Source: Nitrospira sp. | GTDB taxonomy: Bacteria > Nitrospirota > Nitrospiria > Nitrospirales > Nitrospiraceae | NCBI GenBank assembly: GCA_019636875.1 | Contig: JAHBWR010000019.1 | Location: 1 to 39,134 of the forward strand | Direction: 5' to 3' | DNA length: 39,134 bases | Part shown: positions 1 to 7,605 of the stretch, in pieces | Layout of the letters: every line of letters starts with the position of its first letter | Position numbering within the stretch: the first letter of the stretch is position 1 | Made by a program: the position numbers and the translations under genes | Notes under the pieces: generated by a model | What the model saw: the letters and a program-made list of their open reading frames with translations, nothing else | Told to the model about the DNA's origin: nothing | Database searches by the model: none

Positions 1-526
1 CGACGACCGGAAAATCCACTTCTGGCCTTGCCACGAGATTGAGGTAGTTCGTGAAGATGTTGACCGCAATATTGGCGATGATCTCCACGATCTCTCCATC
101 CGACAGTCCTGCTGCTCGGACTTGTGCCAGGTCAGCGTCTGTCACATTGCCGCGCAAGGTCACGACACGGTTCGCGAACGTCAGCACCGCTTGCGTGCGC
201 GGATCCTCGGACTTCGCGTTTAGGTTGCGACCCAATTCCTCGGTGGAGACTCCTGTCTGTTGCGCCATAGCCGTGTGGACGGAGGCGCAATACCCACAGC
301 GGTTCGTCCCCGCCACTGCGAGGGCGATTTGCTCACGCGAGGCAGCGGAGAGCGCACCTGACCCTAAGGACTTGGCGAGGTTCAGATACCCGCTCAGGGC
401 TGCCGGTGCATGGGCGAGAGTCTTGAAGATGTTAGGCAGCACACCGAGTTGGCGTTGAATTCCTGTCAGCAGTTCCGCTGCTTTTGGATGCGCAGCTTCC
501 GGATTAAGGGGATGAATGCGTGGCAT
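1..526 (-). CDS. AhpD-like / carboxymuconolactone decarboxylase family protein (partial)
   Basis: The reading frame opens with ATG at 526, behind a strong AGGAGG Shine-Dalgarno, and runs off the left edge, leaving about 175 codons. Residues 77-84 carry the CxxCxxxH motif (C77, C80, H84), with E66 upstream; this is the AhpD redox-centre arrangement. AhpD-type proteins are thiol-dependent peroxidase or reductase partners, and other members of the superfamily are lactone decarboxylases. The sequence supports the peroxidase-related CMD group but not a substrate. It is divergent from the Crp/Fnr gene across a 282-nt spacer, so that regulator may control it (inference). The antisense frame at 51-458 is a shadow. 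Confidence 0.85.
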   Translation of the reverse strand, partial: MPRIHPLNPEAAHPKAAELLTGIQRQLGVLPNIFKTLAHAPAALSGYLNLAKSLGSGALSAASREQIALAVAGTNRCGYCASVHTAMAQQTGVSTEELGRNLNAKSEDPRTQAVLTFANRVVTLRGNVTDADLAQVRAAGLSDGEIVEIIANIAVNIFTNYLNLVARPEVDFPVV

Positions 527-835
527 GTGGGTCCTCCTGAGAGTTAAGGGTGATGTCGTCATCGCGTTCGTTGATCGATGGAAGAATGCTCCATTGGTTT
601 CCGAACGGTTTGCTTGTGTAGCCACTATGTCAAGCTGCGTGCCACGTTGACGTTTGCTGCGAACACGTTGAGATTGTGGCCAACAGTCTCGATCTGACCT
701 CCACGTGAGCGATCACGACGATTCGTCATCACCAAGGAGTCGTTGTGTCGCGACGAGATCTCGTTTAAAGTGACGGCGATTGGCCTGCATGCGATTTAGT
801 CACTCCGGTTGCACCGCGCGAGTTCGAAATTCTCG

Positions 836-1504
836 ATGAGTCCGCACGATCCTTCGGCATCTCATTTCTGTGCGCAGCTGTCGGAAGGCGATTGGCGGCG
901 GCACTGTCCCTCGCTCACCGTGGTCAGGCTGAGCGACAAGAGAGTCATTCACCACCAGGGGGACGCATGTGACGACGTCTTTGTCGTGATGAAGGGGCGC
1001 GTGAAACTTCTGCGGCTCAATCGCAACGGTGATCAATTCGTGATAGCGGTGTTGACGGAAGGGCAGTGGTTTGGGGCAGCCCTAAGTGATCGGTCGCCTG
1101 TAATTGTCACAGATACGGCTGAGGCGAAAGGTCGTACCGTCCTCTACAAAGTTCCGCTCAAAGAAATGCGGGAGCTGCTCACAAGAGACGGAGATGTTGC
1201 CTGGCACGCACTCGAAGCGCAGACCATTGAGATCCATGCGCTCCGGCGCAAGCTAGAACTGATGAGGTTCCACGACGTTCGCTCAAGACTGACCGAAACC
1301 CTGCGCGACCTGGCTCGAACCCACGGTGGGCATTGTCGGCATGGGTTCGAGCTGGACATCAAACTGACTCAACAGGAGCTTGCGGATCTCGTCGGTGCCA
1401 GTAGACCGGTTGTCAGCACCCTACTGAACGACCTCAAGAGCCGTGGCGTCCTTGATTATCACCGTACCTTGATCTGTATTCAAAACCTCGCCGCGCTCGA
1501 ATAG
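836..1504 (+). CDS. Crp/Fnr family transcriptional regulator
   Basis: A one-component regulator with an N-terminal cyclic-nucleotide-binding-like beta-barrel (about residues 20-120), a dimerisation helix, and a C-terminal winged HTH around TQQELADLVGASRPVVS. The frame opens at TTG 809; ATG 836 is preferred, though neither has a clear Shine-Dalgarno, giving 222 aa. The four-Cys cluster of classical FNR is not visible (only two Cys lie near the N-terminus), and the phosphate-cassette residues of cAMP-binding CRP are not obvious, so the effector is unknown. It is divergent from the AhpD-like redox gene and upstream of the sigma-54 activator. A redox or nitrosative stress role would fit this context but is inference only. 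Confidence 0.85.
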   Translation: MSPHDPSASHFCAQLSEGDWRRHCPSLTVVRLSDKRVIHHQGDACDDVFVVMKGRVKLLRLNRNGDQFVIAVLTEGQWFGAALSDRSPVIVTDTAEAKGRTVLYKVPLKEMRELLTRDGDVAWHALEAQTIEIHALRRKLELMRFHDVRSRLTETLRDLARTHGGHCRHGFELDIKLTQQELADLVGASRPVVSTLLNDLKSRGVLDYHRTLICIQNLAALE

Positions 1505-1532
1505 AGCTCCCCTTACCGCTTGTGCATGATCA

Positions 1533-1558
1533 GCCAACGTGACGGTGATCGCGTTGGC
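1533..1558. repeat. Short inverted repeat upstream of the sigma-54 activator gene
   Basis: GCCAACG at 1533-1539 pairs with CGTTGGC at 1552-1558 around a 12-nt spacer. It lies 28 nt after the Crp/Fnr stop and about 108 nt before the sigma-54 activator start. It could be an operator or a weak hairpin. No T-run follows, so a terminator is not favoured. Confidence 0.3.
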
Positions 1559-1666
1559 ATGCCTCGGCCATTCGGTCGACTGTTCTCTAGCTAACAGACA
1601 TCGAAATGGGTATGTGGAACAATCGTCTTCGTCTCTATCTGCACCGAACGTATCCAGGGGGTAATC

Positions 1667-2743
1667 ATGACAACGGTGATCGCCGCACTTGAGGGAAGGA
1701 CTCGGATCGCGACCGGAATGGAGCAGGTTGATCCACATGACTCTCGGAGAGGTAGGTTGAAACAGAAGGTGAGGGAGATTGTTGGGAAGAGTCCGACTCT
1801 CCGTGTCATTCTTCGGCAGGTTGATCTTGTTGCCCAGACGGATGCCACCGTCCTCATCCTGGGCGAATCGGGAACGGGCAAAGAGTTGGTGGCGCGTGAG
1901 ATTCACGCACAGGGTCAGCGCCGAGATCTGCCATTGGTTCGAGTCAATTGCGCGTCGATTCCGAGAGAGCTCTATGAAAGCGAATTCTTCGGCCACGTCA
2001 AAGGTGCCTTTACCGGGGCCATGAGGGATCGAACCGGCCGATTTGAGCTGGCCGATGGCGGCACGTTGTTTCTGGACGAAGTCGGAGAGATACCGTTCGA
2101 ACTACAGAGCAAGCTACTTCGTGTCTTACAGGAAGGGGAATATGAACGGGTGGGAGAGGACACGATTCGCAGAGTCGACGTCCGGATCATTGCCGCGACC
2201 AATCGAGACTTGATGAAGGAGGTGGAAGCCGGACGATTCCGGCGGGATCTGTACTATCGCTTGAATGTCTACCCCATCGAGGTGGCGCCATTGCGTCGTC
2301 GAATGGAAGACGTTCCGCCGCTCGCAACGTATTTCATCGAGCAAGCCTCCAGGAGTCTGAATTACCCCAGACCCATCTTACCGGATGATCAATTGACGAT
2401 CTTGCAGCAGTATGATTGGCCGGGAAACGTGCGGGAACTACAGAATGTGATCAACCGAGCCGTCATCGTTTCGCAAGGCCGTCCGCTTCAGTTTGATCTG
2501 CCTCAGGGGAAAAGCTTGTCCCTTGAGACACCGAGACTCAGGCAGTCGAACAGAGCGCGTTATCATGTTGGCATCATGACTGACGAAGTCATGCGGGAAC
2601 GAGAACGGAACAATCTGATCGCCGCCTTGGAACGTAGCCATGGAAGAATTTACGGTCCTGGCGGTGCCGCAGAACAGCTCGGGGTCAAGCCCACGACCTT
2701 GGTCTCTCGCATCAAGAAGCTTGGGCTCACGAAGCCGAAATGA
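1667..2743 (+). CDS. Sigma-54-dependent transcriptional activator (AAA+ plus Fis-type HTH, no receiver)
   Basis: An enhancer-binding protein that would use ATP to remodel RNA polymerase carrying sigma-54. The AAA+ domain occupies about residues 38-270: Walker A GESGTGKE at 66-73, the sigma-54-contacting GAFTGA loop at 113-118, and Walker B GGTLFLDE at 131-138. Sensor and arginine-finger region AATNRD...FRRDLYYRL follows. The C-terminal 60 residues form a Fis-like HTH ending near [17 protein letters not shown]. The roughly 37-residue N-terminus is too short for a receiver, GAF or PAS domain, so activity must be set by another protein or by abundance, as in PspF-like activators. ATG 1667 has AGGGGG five bases upstream, and an upstream in-frame stop precludes a longer start. 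The target genes are unknown. Confidence 0.93.
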   Translation: MTTVIAALEGRTRIATGMEQVDPHDSRRGRLKQKVREIVGKSPTLRVILRQVDLVAQTDATVLILGESGTGKELVAREIHAQGQRRDLPLVRVNCASIPRELYESEFFGHVKGAFTGAMRDRTGRFELADGGTLFLDEVGEIPFELQSKLLRVLQEGEYERVGEDTIRRVDVRIIAATNRDLMKEVEAGRFRRDLYYRLNVYPIEVAPLRRRMEDVPPLATYFIEQASRSLNYPRPILPDDQLTILQQYDWPGNVRELQNVINRAVIVSQGRPLQFDLPQGKSLSLETPRLRQSNRARYHVGIMTDEVMRERERNNLIAALERSHGRIYGPGGAAEQLGVKPTTLVSRIKKLGLTKPK

Positions 2744-2797
2744 CCAGGTAGACTTCTTCCCCTCCACGGCACCTCCCCCAGGGTTCCGTTGTTGCGA

Positions 2798-3001
2798 TCA
2801 AGCTGCCACGAGATCCAGATAACGCTTACTCCGTTTTGAAGGCCGAGCAGCCTGTTGATATCGTTGTTTAGTGGACGCAATGACTGAATCGAGAAGATGG
2901 CCGCATGAAACACAGCGCCAAGCGCTGCCGCCGGTCGGAGAGACATACAAATCGACGATAAACTCTCGTACCATCAATCCCTGACAACGTGCACAACGCA
3001 T
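2798..3001 (-). CDS. Small zinc-ribbon protein
   Basis: A 67-residue protein beginning MRCARCQGLM. It has two CxxC knuckles (CARC near the N-terminus and CVSC about 28 residues later) and a basic tail, so it should bind one zinc. The frame is open to 3070, but ATG 3001 is chosen because AAAGGAG sits seven bases upstream. It is convergent with the sigma-54 activator and lies downstream of the transporter gene on the same strand. The fold suggests nucleic-acid or protein binding; no specific function can be given. Confidence 0.7.
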   Translation of the reverse strand: MRCARCQGLMVREFIVDLYVSPTGGSAWRCVSCGHLLDSVIASTKQRYQQAARPSKRSKRYLDLVAA

Positions 3002-3101
3002 GGTGGACTCCTTTCTCATTATGGTGGTCTTTGAACTTGCTCGTTTCAAACACAACTGCTGACGAAGCATGCGTCGTTGTTTCTTGTACGCACCGAATCA
3101 C

Positions 3102-3115
3102 TCAGGATCTCCTGA
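3102..3115. repeat. Short palindrome TCAGGA-TC-TCCTGA
   Basis: Six-base arms around a two-base centre, in the 120-nt gap between the transporter stop and the zinc-ribbon start. It could be a regulator site for the zinc-ribbon gene, or chance. Confidence 0.25.
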
Positions 3116-3121
3116 TCTCGA

Positions 3122-4480
3122 TTATGCAGCCGCGGCCAATGGCCGACGATCCAGCCCGGGTGACACCGTATCTAAGTCGCCCTGTGTCGGCACAACTAGG
3201 GCATTCCGGTTTGTCGCTAAGGCATAATGTCGTCCCGCGTTGATGCTCAGCAGGATCATCACCCCCATCATCCCAATAGTCAGGAGACTCAAGTACTGTG
3301 TGGCGACTCCCACCGTTCCCAGGAGAATGACTGCGAGAATGCTCACTCCCTTGGCGGTTCGCTGTACGAACATGGAAATAAACGCGCGACCCTTGTACTT
3401 TTCGTCCGGCCCGGTGGCGAGGTAGAGGGACTCCCGCCCGGTCTGCTGGATGGAATAGCTCAGGCCGTTGTCGAAAATGACCAGAAGGCTGACTGCCACC
3501 AGCGATGGCATGGCGAGAAATCCTAGTGACCCGGCGATGATGACAGCCGGTAGGACGAGCAGAGTGGCGCCAAGACCAAACCGCTTCATCACGATGCCAA
3601 CCAGAAAGAATTGGGTGATCACGGCTAAGAGACTGGCGTATAGGTACACATCCGTCATGAAGGCTTGAGTGGCTTGGACACCAGACATGCTCTCGGCCGC
3701 GAGCTTGAACTGGTAATCCATCAGCTGTGACGCGACCTCGTACAAACCCATGATGCCGGCAATACTCGCGAGATAGCGTGAGCGAACGACCAACCGAGCG
3801 CCTTCAAACGCCTCCCACCATGACCCTCTGGAGAACGGCGCTGCTTTCGACTGTGCCTCGCGCTGGATCGTCGGTGTGAATACCTGTGATCTCCGGAGCA
3901 GAGTTTCTGTTGATCCGACGATTAGCATCACGCCGCCCATGAAGAAGGCGGAGAGGCACAGGAGTCCCGACGTTCCAATGGTCGAGAACAATACCTTTGC
4001 GGCTGACACGCCGGCCCAACCGCCCAACACACCGCCTGCTCCAATTGGCCCGAACAACCGGTTCGCGTTTGGTCCATGGGAAAGATCGGTCAAGTATGCC
4101 CAAAACGCTGCGACCATCATCGTGGCCTCGAGGTCACCTAGCAGGTAGAACGTCCAGATGAGGAACGGATCGGGCTCATCTCCGAGCGCAAACGCAAGGC
4201 TGAGGAAGCTCATGAGAAAGAATCCGCTCAGCGTATAGATGAATCGCTGCCGAGGAAGCTTGTTGTACAGCAAGGTAAACGCTCCCACGCCAATGGACGC
4301 GATCAGGATGTTCGCAAGCTTGGCGTAGAGCTCCATGTGGGCACCGTAATGCTCCACGAACAGCCCGCTCTTGAGGGGTTTCAATACTTGAAAGACCGCG
4401 ATGACCAGAAAGAAAAATGCAAAGAGTAGTCCGGTGATTGCGAGATCTTCTTTTGATTTTTTAATAAGCAGGGATTTCAT
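3122..4480 (-). CDS. NTT-like (ADP/ATP translocase-type) major facilitator transporter
   Basis: A 452-residue polytopic inner-membrane protein with about 11-12 hydrophobic segments. It resembles the nucleotide transporter (NTT/Tlc) branch of the MFS-like fold: an N-terminal segment ending in FQVLKPLKSGLFVEHYG, a central basic cytosolic loop (about residues 195-225), and a second half with Gln- and Arg-rich turns such as SIQQTGRESLYLATG. Characterised NTTs exchange ATP/ADP or import nucleotides, mostly in intracellular bacteria and plastids. Members in free-living bacteria are largely uncharacterised, so the substrate is unknown. ATG 4480 follows a GGAGCGG Shine-Dalgarno. The gene is divergent from the SagB-like gene and probably transcribed alone or with the zinc-ribbon gene. 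Confidence 0.75.
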   Translation of the reverse strand: MKSLLIKKSKEDLAITGLLFAFFFLVIAVFQVLKPLKSGLFVEHYGAHMELYAKLANILIASIGVGAFTLLYNKLPRQRFIYTLSGFFLMSFLSLAFALGDEPDPFLIWTFYLLGDLEATMMVAAFWAYLTDLSHGPNANRLFGPIGAGGVLGGWAGVSAAKVLFSTIGTSGLLCLSAFFMGGVMLIVGSTETLLRRSQVFTPTIQREAQSKAAPFSRGSWWEAFEGARLVVRSRYLASIAGIMGLYEVASQLMDYQFKLAAESMSGVQATQAFMTDVYLYASLLAVITQFFLVGIVMKRFGLGATLLVLPAVIIAGSLGFLAMPSLVAVSLLVIFDNGLSYSIQQTGRESLYLATGPDEKYKGRAFISMFVQRTAKGVSILAVILLGTVGVATQYLSLLTIGMMGVMILLSINAGRHYALATNRNALVVPTQGDLDTVSPGLDRRPLAAAA

Positions 4481-4817
4481 GGCCGCTCCATCTTGTTGCG
4501 TGGTTACTTAATAAAAGTCGACTCTGGATGATGGGAGGCATTCCAAACTTGATGCCACGATCGTGAATGCTACAAATTGCTAATAGTGTGGAGGTTTTCG
4601 ACTTTATCGTTCTTCCGGTGGGCAGCGAGGTTTCGTGATACGACGAAACCTCGCTGTATGTTGCATCTCGTTCAGCTGACCGAAGGCTTCAGGAAGAGCA
4701 AGTATGCGTCTTAAGTAACGAGGCTCATGTTATCGGTGGAGCAGTGTTCTAACGCTCTTCGGCTCCACCTTCACATTTACTTTCCATCCGGGCACTCTGT
4801 AGACTGGCCGAAGCATC
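4481..4817. other. Intergenic region between divergent NTT-like and SagB-like genes
   Basis: A 337-nt spacer with no credible ORF. Both flanking promoters must lie here. Its only striking element is the perfect inverted repeat at 4623-4656. No convincing -35/-10 pair was seen. Confidence 0.6.
4623..4656. repeat. Perfect 14-bp inverted repeat with 6-nt loop
   Basis: CAGCGAGGTTTCGT at 4623-4636 is exactly reverse-complementary to ACGAAACCTCGCTG at 4643-4656, with GATACG between. No T-tract follows on either strand, and both neighbouring genes read away from it, so an intrinsic terminator is unlikely. It may be a large dyad operator, a structured RNA leader element, or a remnant of a palindromic repeat. 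Confidence 0.85.
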
Positions 4818-6578
4818 ATGAACGATGAAACATCGGTTTCAGCGACAACACCACAATCCCATCTGACGGATCAGGTTATTCGCTATCACATCCAGACCAA
4901 GCACCATTTCAATCGGTACGCTCGCTCGTTGGGGTATCTGGATTGGGCGAATCAGCCTAATCCATTCCGTCGGTTTGAAGGGACTCGACTCATTCCACTC
5001 CCGTTACTAATGCCGGATGAAGAGCCGCTGTCGCCTGCCTATGACGCGATTTTCGAACGAGGAGCTGTCTCTTCTCAACCTGTGAACGTGCGGACCCTTT
5101 CTCGTTTCTTTGAATTTTCTCTTGCCTTGTCGGCTTGGAAGAAGGCAGGGGACTCGGAGTGGGCGTTACGGAGTAATCCTTCTTCCGGGAATCTGCATCC
5201 GACGGAGGGCTATGTCCTCCTCCCAACGATCGGTGGACTTTATCTGGCATCAGGTCTGTACCATTACGCCCCGAAGGAGCATGGATTGGAATTGCGGGCG
5301 GAGTTCCCTGGGGATCTCATCGCTCGGTTGCTGGCTCCATTCCCATCGGACGCATTTCTTTTTGGACTCACATCTGTTCACTGGCGAGAAGCCTGGAAGT
5401 ATGGCGAGCGGGCGTTTCGCTACTGCAATCACGATGTCGGCCATGCCATCGGAAGCGCAAGGATTGCCGCGGCAACACTTGGTTGGAATATGGCTCTCTT
5501 GGATGGCGTGGATCAAAACACAGTTGCGATGTTGCTCGGGACTGATCGGAAGGAAGACTTCGGCGAGGCCGAGCCGGAACATCCGGACTGCCTTGCGGTG
5601 ATTTGGCCTAATGAAACGGTGAGGGGTGAGGAGTTAGCGGTGAGTGGTGGTAAAAACGAGATGCCGTTGCATCTCGATGTGGCGATCGTAAAGGAACTAA
5701 CTGGCGGAATATGGCATGGGAGGGCCAATCGGTTGAGCCGTGAACATGGTGGTGAGTGGGACGTCATCGACGTAGTCGCAGTGGCGTCATGGAAACCTGG
5801 AGTCGAAGAAGGTGTGATTTCGTTTCAACCTCCTCACTTCCCTGCTCACTCCGTACCCCTCACGTCTCACGAACAGACGGCTGGCCAAATTATTCGTCAG
5901 CGTCGGAGTGCGGTTGCCTTTGATGGTAAGACGTCGATTTCAGCTCCCATATTCTTTCATATGATGCAGCGGGTTATGCCCTGTGCTGAACGGTCACAGT
6001 TGGGACGACCAGTACCGTGGGATGTCTGGCCTTATGACCCTGCCATTCACCTCATGATATTCGTTCATCGTGTGGATGGGCTGCAGCCTGGGTTGTATTG
6101 TCTCGTACGGGATCAGAAAAAACTCTCGTTCATCCAACAGGCTATGAATCCCGAGCTCAATTGGACGATCGCTCCTGGTTGCCCGGAGGGACTTCCCCTG
6201 TATTGGCTGCTCGAAGGTGATGCCAAGAGACTTGCGGCTCAGGTGAGTTGCCATCAGGACATCGCCGGCGACAGCGCTTTCTCATTCGGCATGGTGGCGG
6301 AGTTTGAGGGGACCTTGCGGCAACGAGGGGCTTGGTGGTATCCACGGATGTTTTGGGAATCAGGCTTGCTCGGACAGGTGTTGTACTTGGAAGCGGAGGC
6401 AGCGGGAGTTCGGGCGACGGGGATCGGCTGTTTTTTTGACGACCCGGTCCACGAAATTGTTGGGATACAGGGGATGAGGCTGCAATCGCTCTATCACTTC
6501 ACCATCGGTGGCCCAGTTGAAGATCAACGATTGCAGACCTTGCCGCCCTATCACCACTTGCAGCGCCGTCCATCATGA
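4818..6578 (+). CDS. SagB/ThcOx-family oxidoreductase with two nitroreductase domains
   Basis: A 586-residue cytosolic flavoprotein candidate. Residues about 75-260 form a nitroreductase-fold domain with the SagB-type FMN-binding stretch RSNPSSGNLHPTEGY. A linker of about 80 residues follows, then a second nitroreductase-like domain (about 355-575) starting IIRQRRSAVAFDG. SagB proteins oxidise azolines in thiazole/oxazole-modified peptides; ThcOx is the cyanobactin oxidase. Here no YcaO cyclodehydratase, precursor peptide or transporter of a RiPP locus is nearby, so an azoline-oxidase role is not supported and the substrate is unknown. The linker contains low-complexity repeat-like tracts at 5616-5650 and 5829-5873. 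The next gene starts 21 nt downstream and is probably co-transcribed. Confidence 0.85.
   Translation: MNDETSVSATTPQSHLTDQVIRYHIQTKHHFNRYARSLGYLDWANQPNPFRRFEGTRLIPLPLLMPDEEPLSPAYDAIFERGAVSSQPVNVRTLSRFFEFSLALSAWKKAGDSEWALRSNPSSGNLHPTEGYVLLPTIGGLYLASGLYHYAPKEHGLELRAEFPGDLIARLLAPFPSDAFLFGLTSVHWREAWKYGERAFRYCNHDVGHAIGSARIAAATLGWNMALLDGVDQNTVAMLLGTDRKEDFGEAEPEHPDCLAVIWPNETVRGEELAVSGGKNEMPLHLDVAIVKELTGGIWHGRANRLSREHGGEWDVIDVVAVASWKPGVEEGVISFQPPHFPAHSVPLTSHEQTAGQIIRQRRSAVAFDGKTSISAPIFFHMMQRVMPCAERSQLGRPVPWDVWPYDPAIHLMIFVHRVDGLQPGLYCLVRDQKKLSFIQQAMNPELNWTIAPGCPEGLPLYWLLEGDAKRLAAQVSCHQDIAGDSAFSFGMVAEFEGTLRQRGAWWYPRMFWESGLLGQVLYLEAEAAGVRATGIGCFFDDPVHEIVGIQGMRLQSLYHFTIGGPVEDQRLQTLPPYHHLQRRPS
5616..5650 (+). 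repeat. GTGAGG-rich repeat tract inside the SagB-like linker
   Basis: The tract reads ACGGTGAGGGGTGAGGAG and continues with TTAGCGGTGAGTGGTGG, repeating a GTGAG unit. It is translated in frame (about residues 267-278) in the region between the two nitroreductase domains. Its composition differs from neighbouring coding sequence and resembles dispersed GTGAGG-type repeats usually found between genes. Confidence 0.45.
5829..5873 (-). repeat. Inverted copy of the GTGAGG-rich repeat inside the SagB-like linker
   Basis: On the minus strand the tract contains CGTGAGACGTGAGGGGTAC followed by GGAGTGAGCAGGGAAGTGAGG, the same GTGAG theme as the tract at 5616-5650 but inverted. It is translated in frame as about residues 338-352, just before the second nitroreductase domain. 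Confidence 0.45.
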
Positions 6579-6599
6579 GTCAGTGCGCTAGGGTGACTT

Positions 6600-7451
6600 A
6601 TGTTTAAGATCAAAAAGAAAGTTGAGAAGCCCAAGCGGACAGTCCTTTATAACATCGTCGAAGACTATTCGGAGTTTGATGCTCCAGGGAACGTAACGGT
6701 TTGTGCCATGACGGAACCAGAAGATCTTGCAGCCCATGCGAAGATTCTCTCTGAAAGCTATGATGTGCCGCTCGAGACGATGATGAAGCTGCTGACTGAA
6801 GGGGGGACCTATGTGTATCCCGAGGTCGGAGGGTTGCTCACTCGGGGATTGTTTGCTTGCTGGATTGATCTCTCCAGCCGGCCTAAACAAACATGGACGT
6901 TAGATCTCATGCAATTTGCAGAGGCTGAACAATTAGTGCGAACCAAAGGTATTCCTCTTCTTGATGCCGCACGTGAGATTTTTCGAAAGACCTTGCCGGA
7001 CGAGCTGAAGACCAAGCTTGAACAGAAGAATCTTGGGTTGGACTACCGAACGGTAGATCGTGTGGTAGCCAAAGGTGGCGATATCAAGTACATCGATTTT
7101 CGCAAAGACTGGTCCCCGCATTTCAAGCGACTCTGTATCATGCCTGATGGCCGTCTTGTCGAAACCGGAGGCTTACAGGAGTTCGCTGAGCTCCACGGCA
7201 TCACGATCACGCAGGCCAAGATACTGATCGAGCAAGGCGGCACTCTCGATGTCAACGGAGAGCTGTTGGCTTGCCAGATCGTGAATGGTCAGCCAGCTGT
7301 TGCACGATTCAGTGCGCAGAACTCTGCAAAGGCGAAGGAATTGGTGGCATCAAAGGGGATTCACCTCATGGATGCGCTGAGTGAGGTGGGCTATGCCGAT
7401 CCAGCCATGATGCGAGGGTTAGCCCGGAAGGAACTCACCGGCAGGCGATAA
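6600..7451 (+). CDS. Unrecognised protein with an internal domain duplication
   Basis: A 283-residue, probably cytosolic protein; no signal peptide or membrane segment is seen. I do not recognise the family. Two regions look homologous: about 42-129 (AKIL...LLTEGGTYV...GLFACWI...AEQLVRTKGIPLLDAAREI) and about 191-263 (QEFAELHG...LIEQGGTLDV...ELLACQI...AKELVASKGIHLMDALSEV). Shared positions are the EGG/QGG turn, an FACW/LACQ strand and the final LVxxKGIxLxDA helix. The lysine-rich N-terminus (MFKIKKKVEK) may be flexible. ATG 6600 lies 21 nt after the SagB-like stop, suggesting an operon and a shared task, but what that is cannot be read from the sequence. Confidence 0.75.
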   Translation: MFKIKKKVEKPKRTVLYNIVEDYSEFDAPGNVTVCAMTEPEDLAAHAKILSESYDVPLETMMKLLTEGGTYVYPEVGGLLTRGLFACWIDLSSRPKQTWTLDLMQFAEAEQLVRTKGIPLLDAAREIFRKTLPDELKTKLEQKNLGLDYRTVDRVVAKGGDIKYIDFRKDWSPHFKRLCIMPDGRLVETGGLQEFAELHGITITQAKILIEQGGTLDVNGELLACQIVNGQPAVARFSAQNSAKAKELVASKGIHLMDALSEVGYADPAMMRGLARKELTGRR

Positions 7452-7584
7452 CTCTATGAAAGACCGCGGTGTATTCTCACTACCAGCGGTTGCCTGAAAA
7501 GATAGAAGCTTTGGAGAAGTTAGCAACACCGTTTTCTATTCAGAGAAATGGTATATGGCTTGTTGAGGGTAGGTAGTGATCGCG

Positions 7585-7600
7585 GCAGAAGCGTTTCTGC
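7585..7600 (-). terminator. Possible hairpin downstream of the SGNH hydrolase gene
   Basis: GCAGAA at 7585-7590 and TTCTGC at 7595-7600 form a six-base stem with a GCGT loop, five bases beyond the hydrolase stop codon at 7606-7608. No T-run follows on the minus strand, so intrinsic termination is only a possibility. Confidence 0.25.
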
Positions 7601-7605
7601 GGGTG

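Noticed and set aside
51..458. 135-residue plus-strand ORF at the left edge
   Set aside because: It is antisense to the AhpD-like gene, which has a clear CxxCxxxH motif and Shine-Dalgarno; the plus-strand translation resembles nothing.
1421..1996. 191-residue minus-strand ORF
   Set aside because: It overlaps the ends of the Crp/Fnr and sigma-54 activator genes in antisense and has no recognisable motif.
4818..6578. RiPP (thiazole/oxazole peptide) biosynthetic cluster
   Set aside because: Only the SagB-like enzyme is present; no YcaO protein, E1-like partner, precursor peptide or dedicated exporter is seen in the window.
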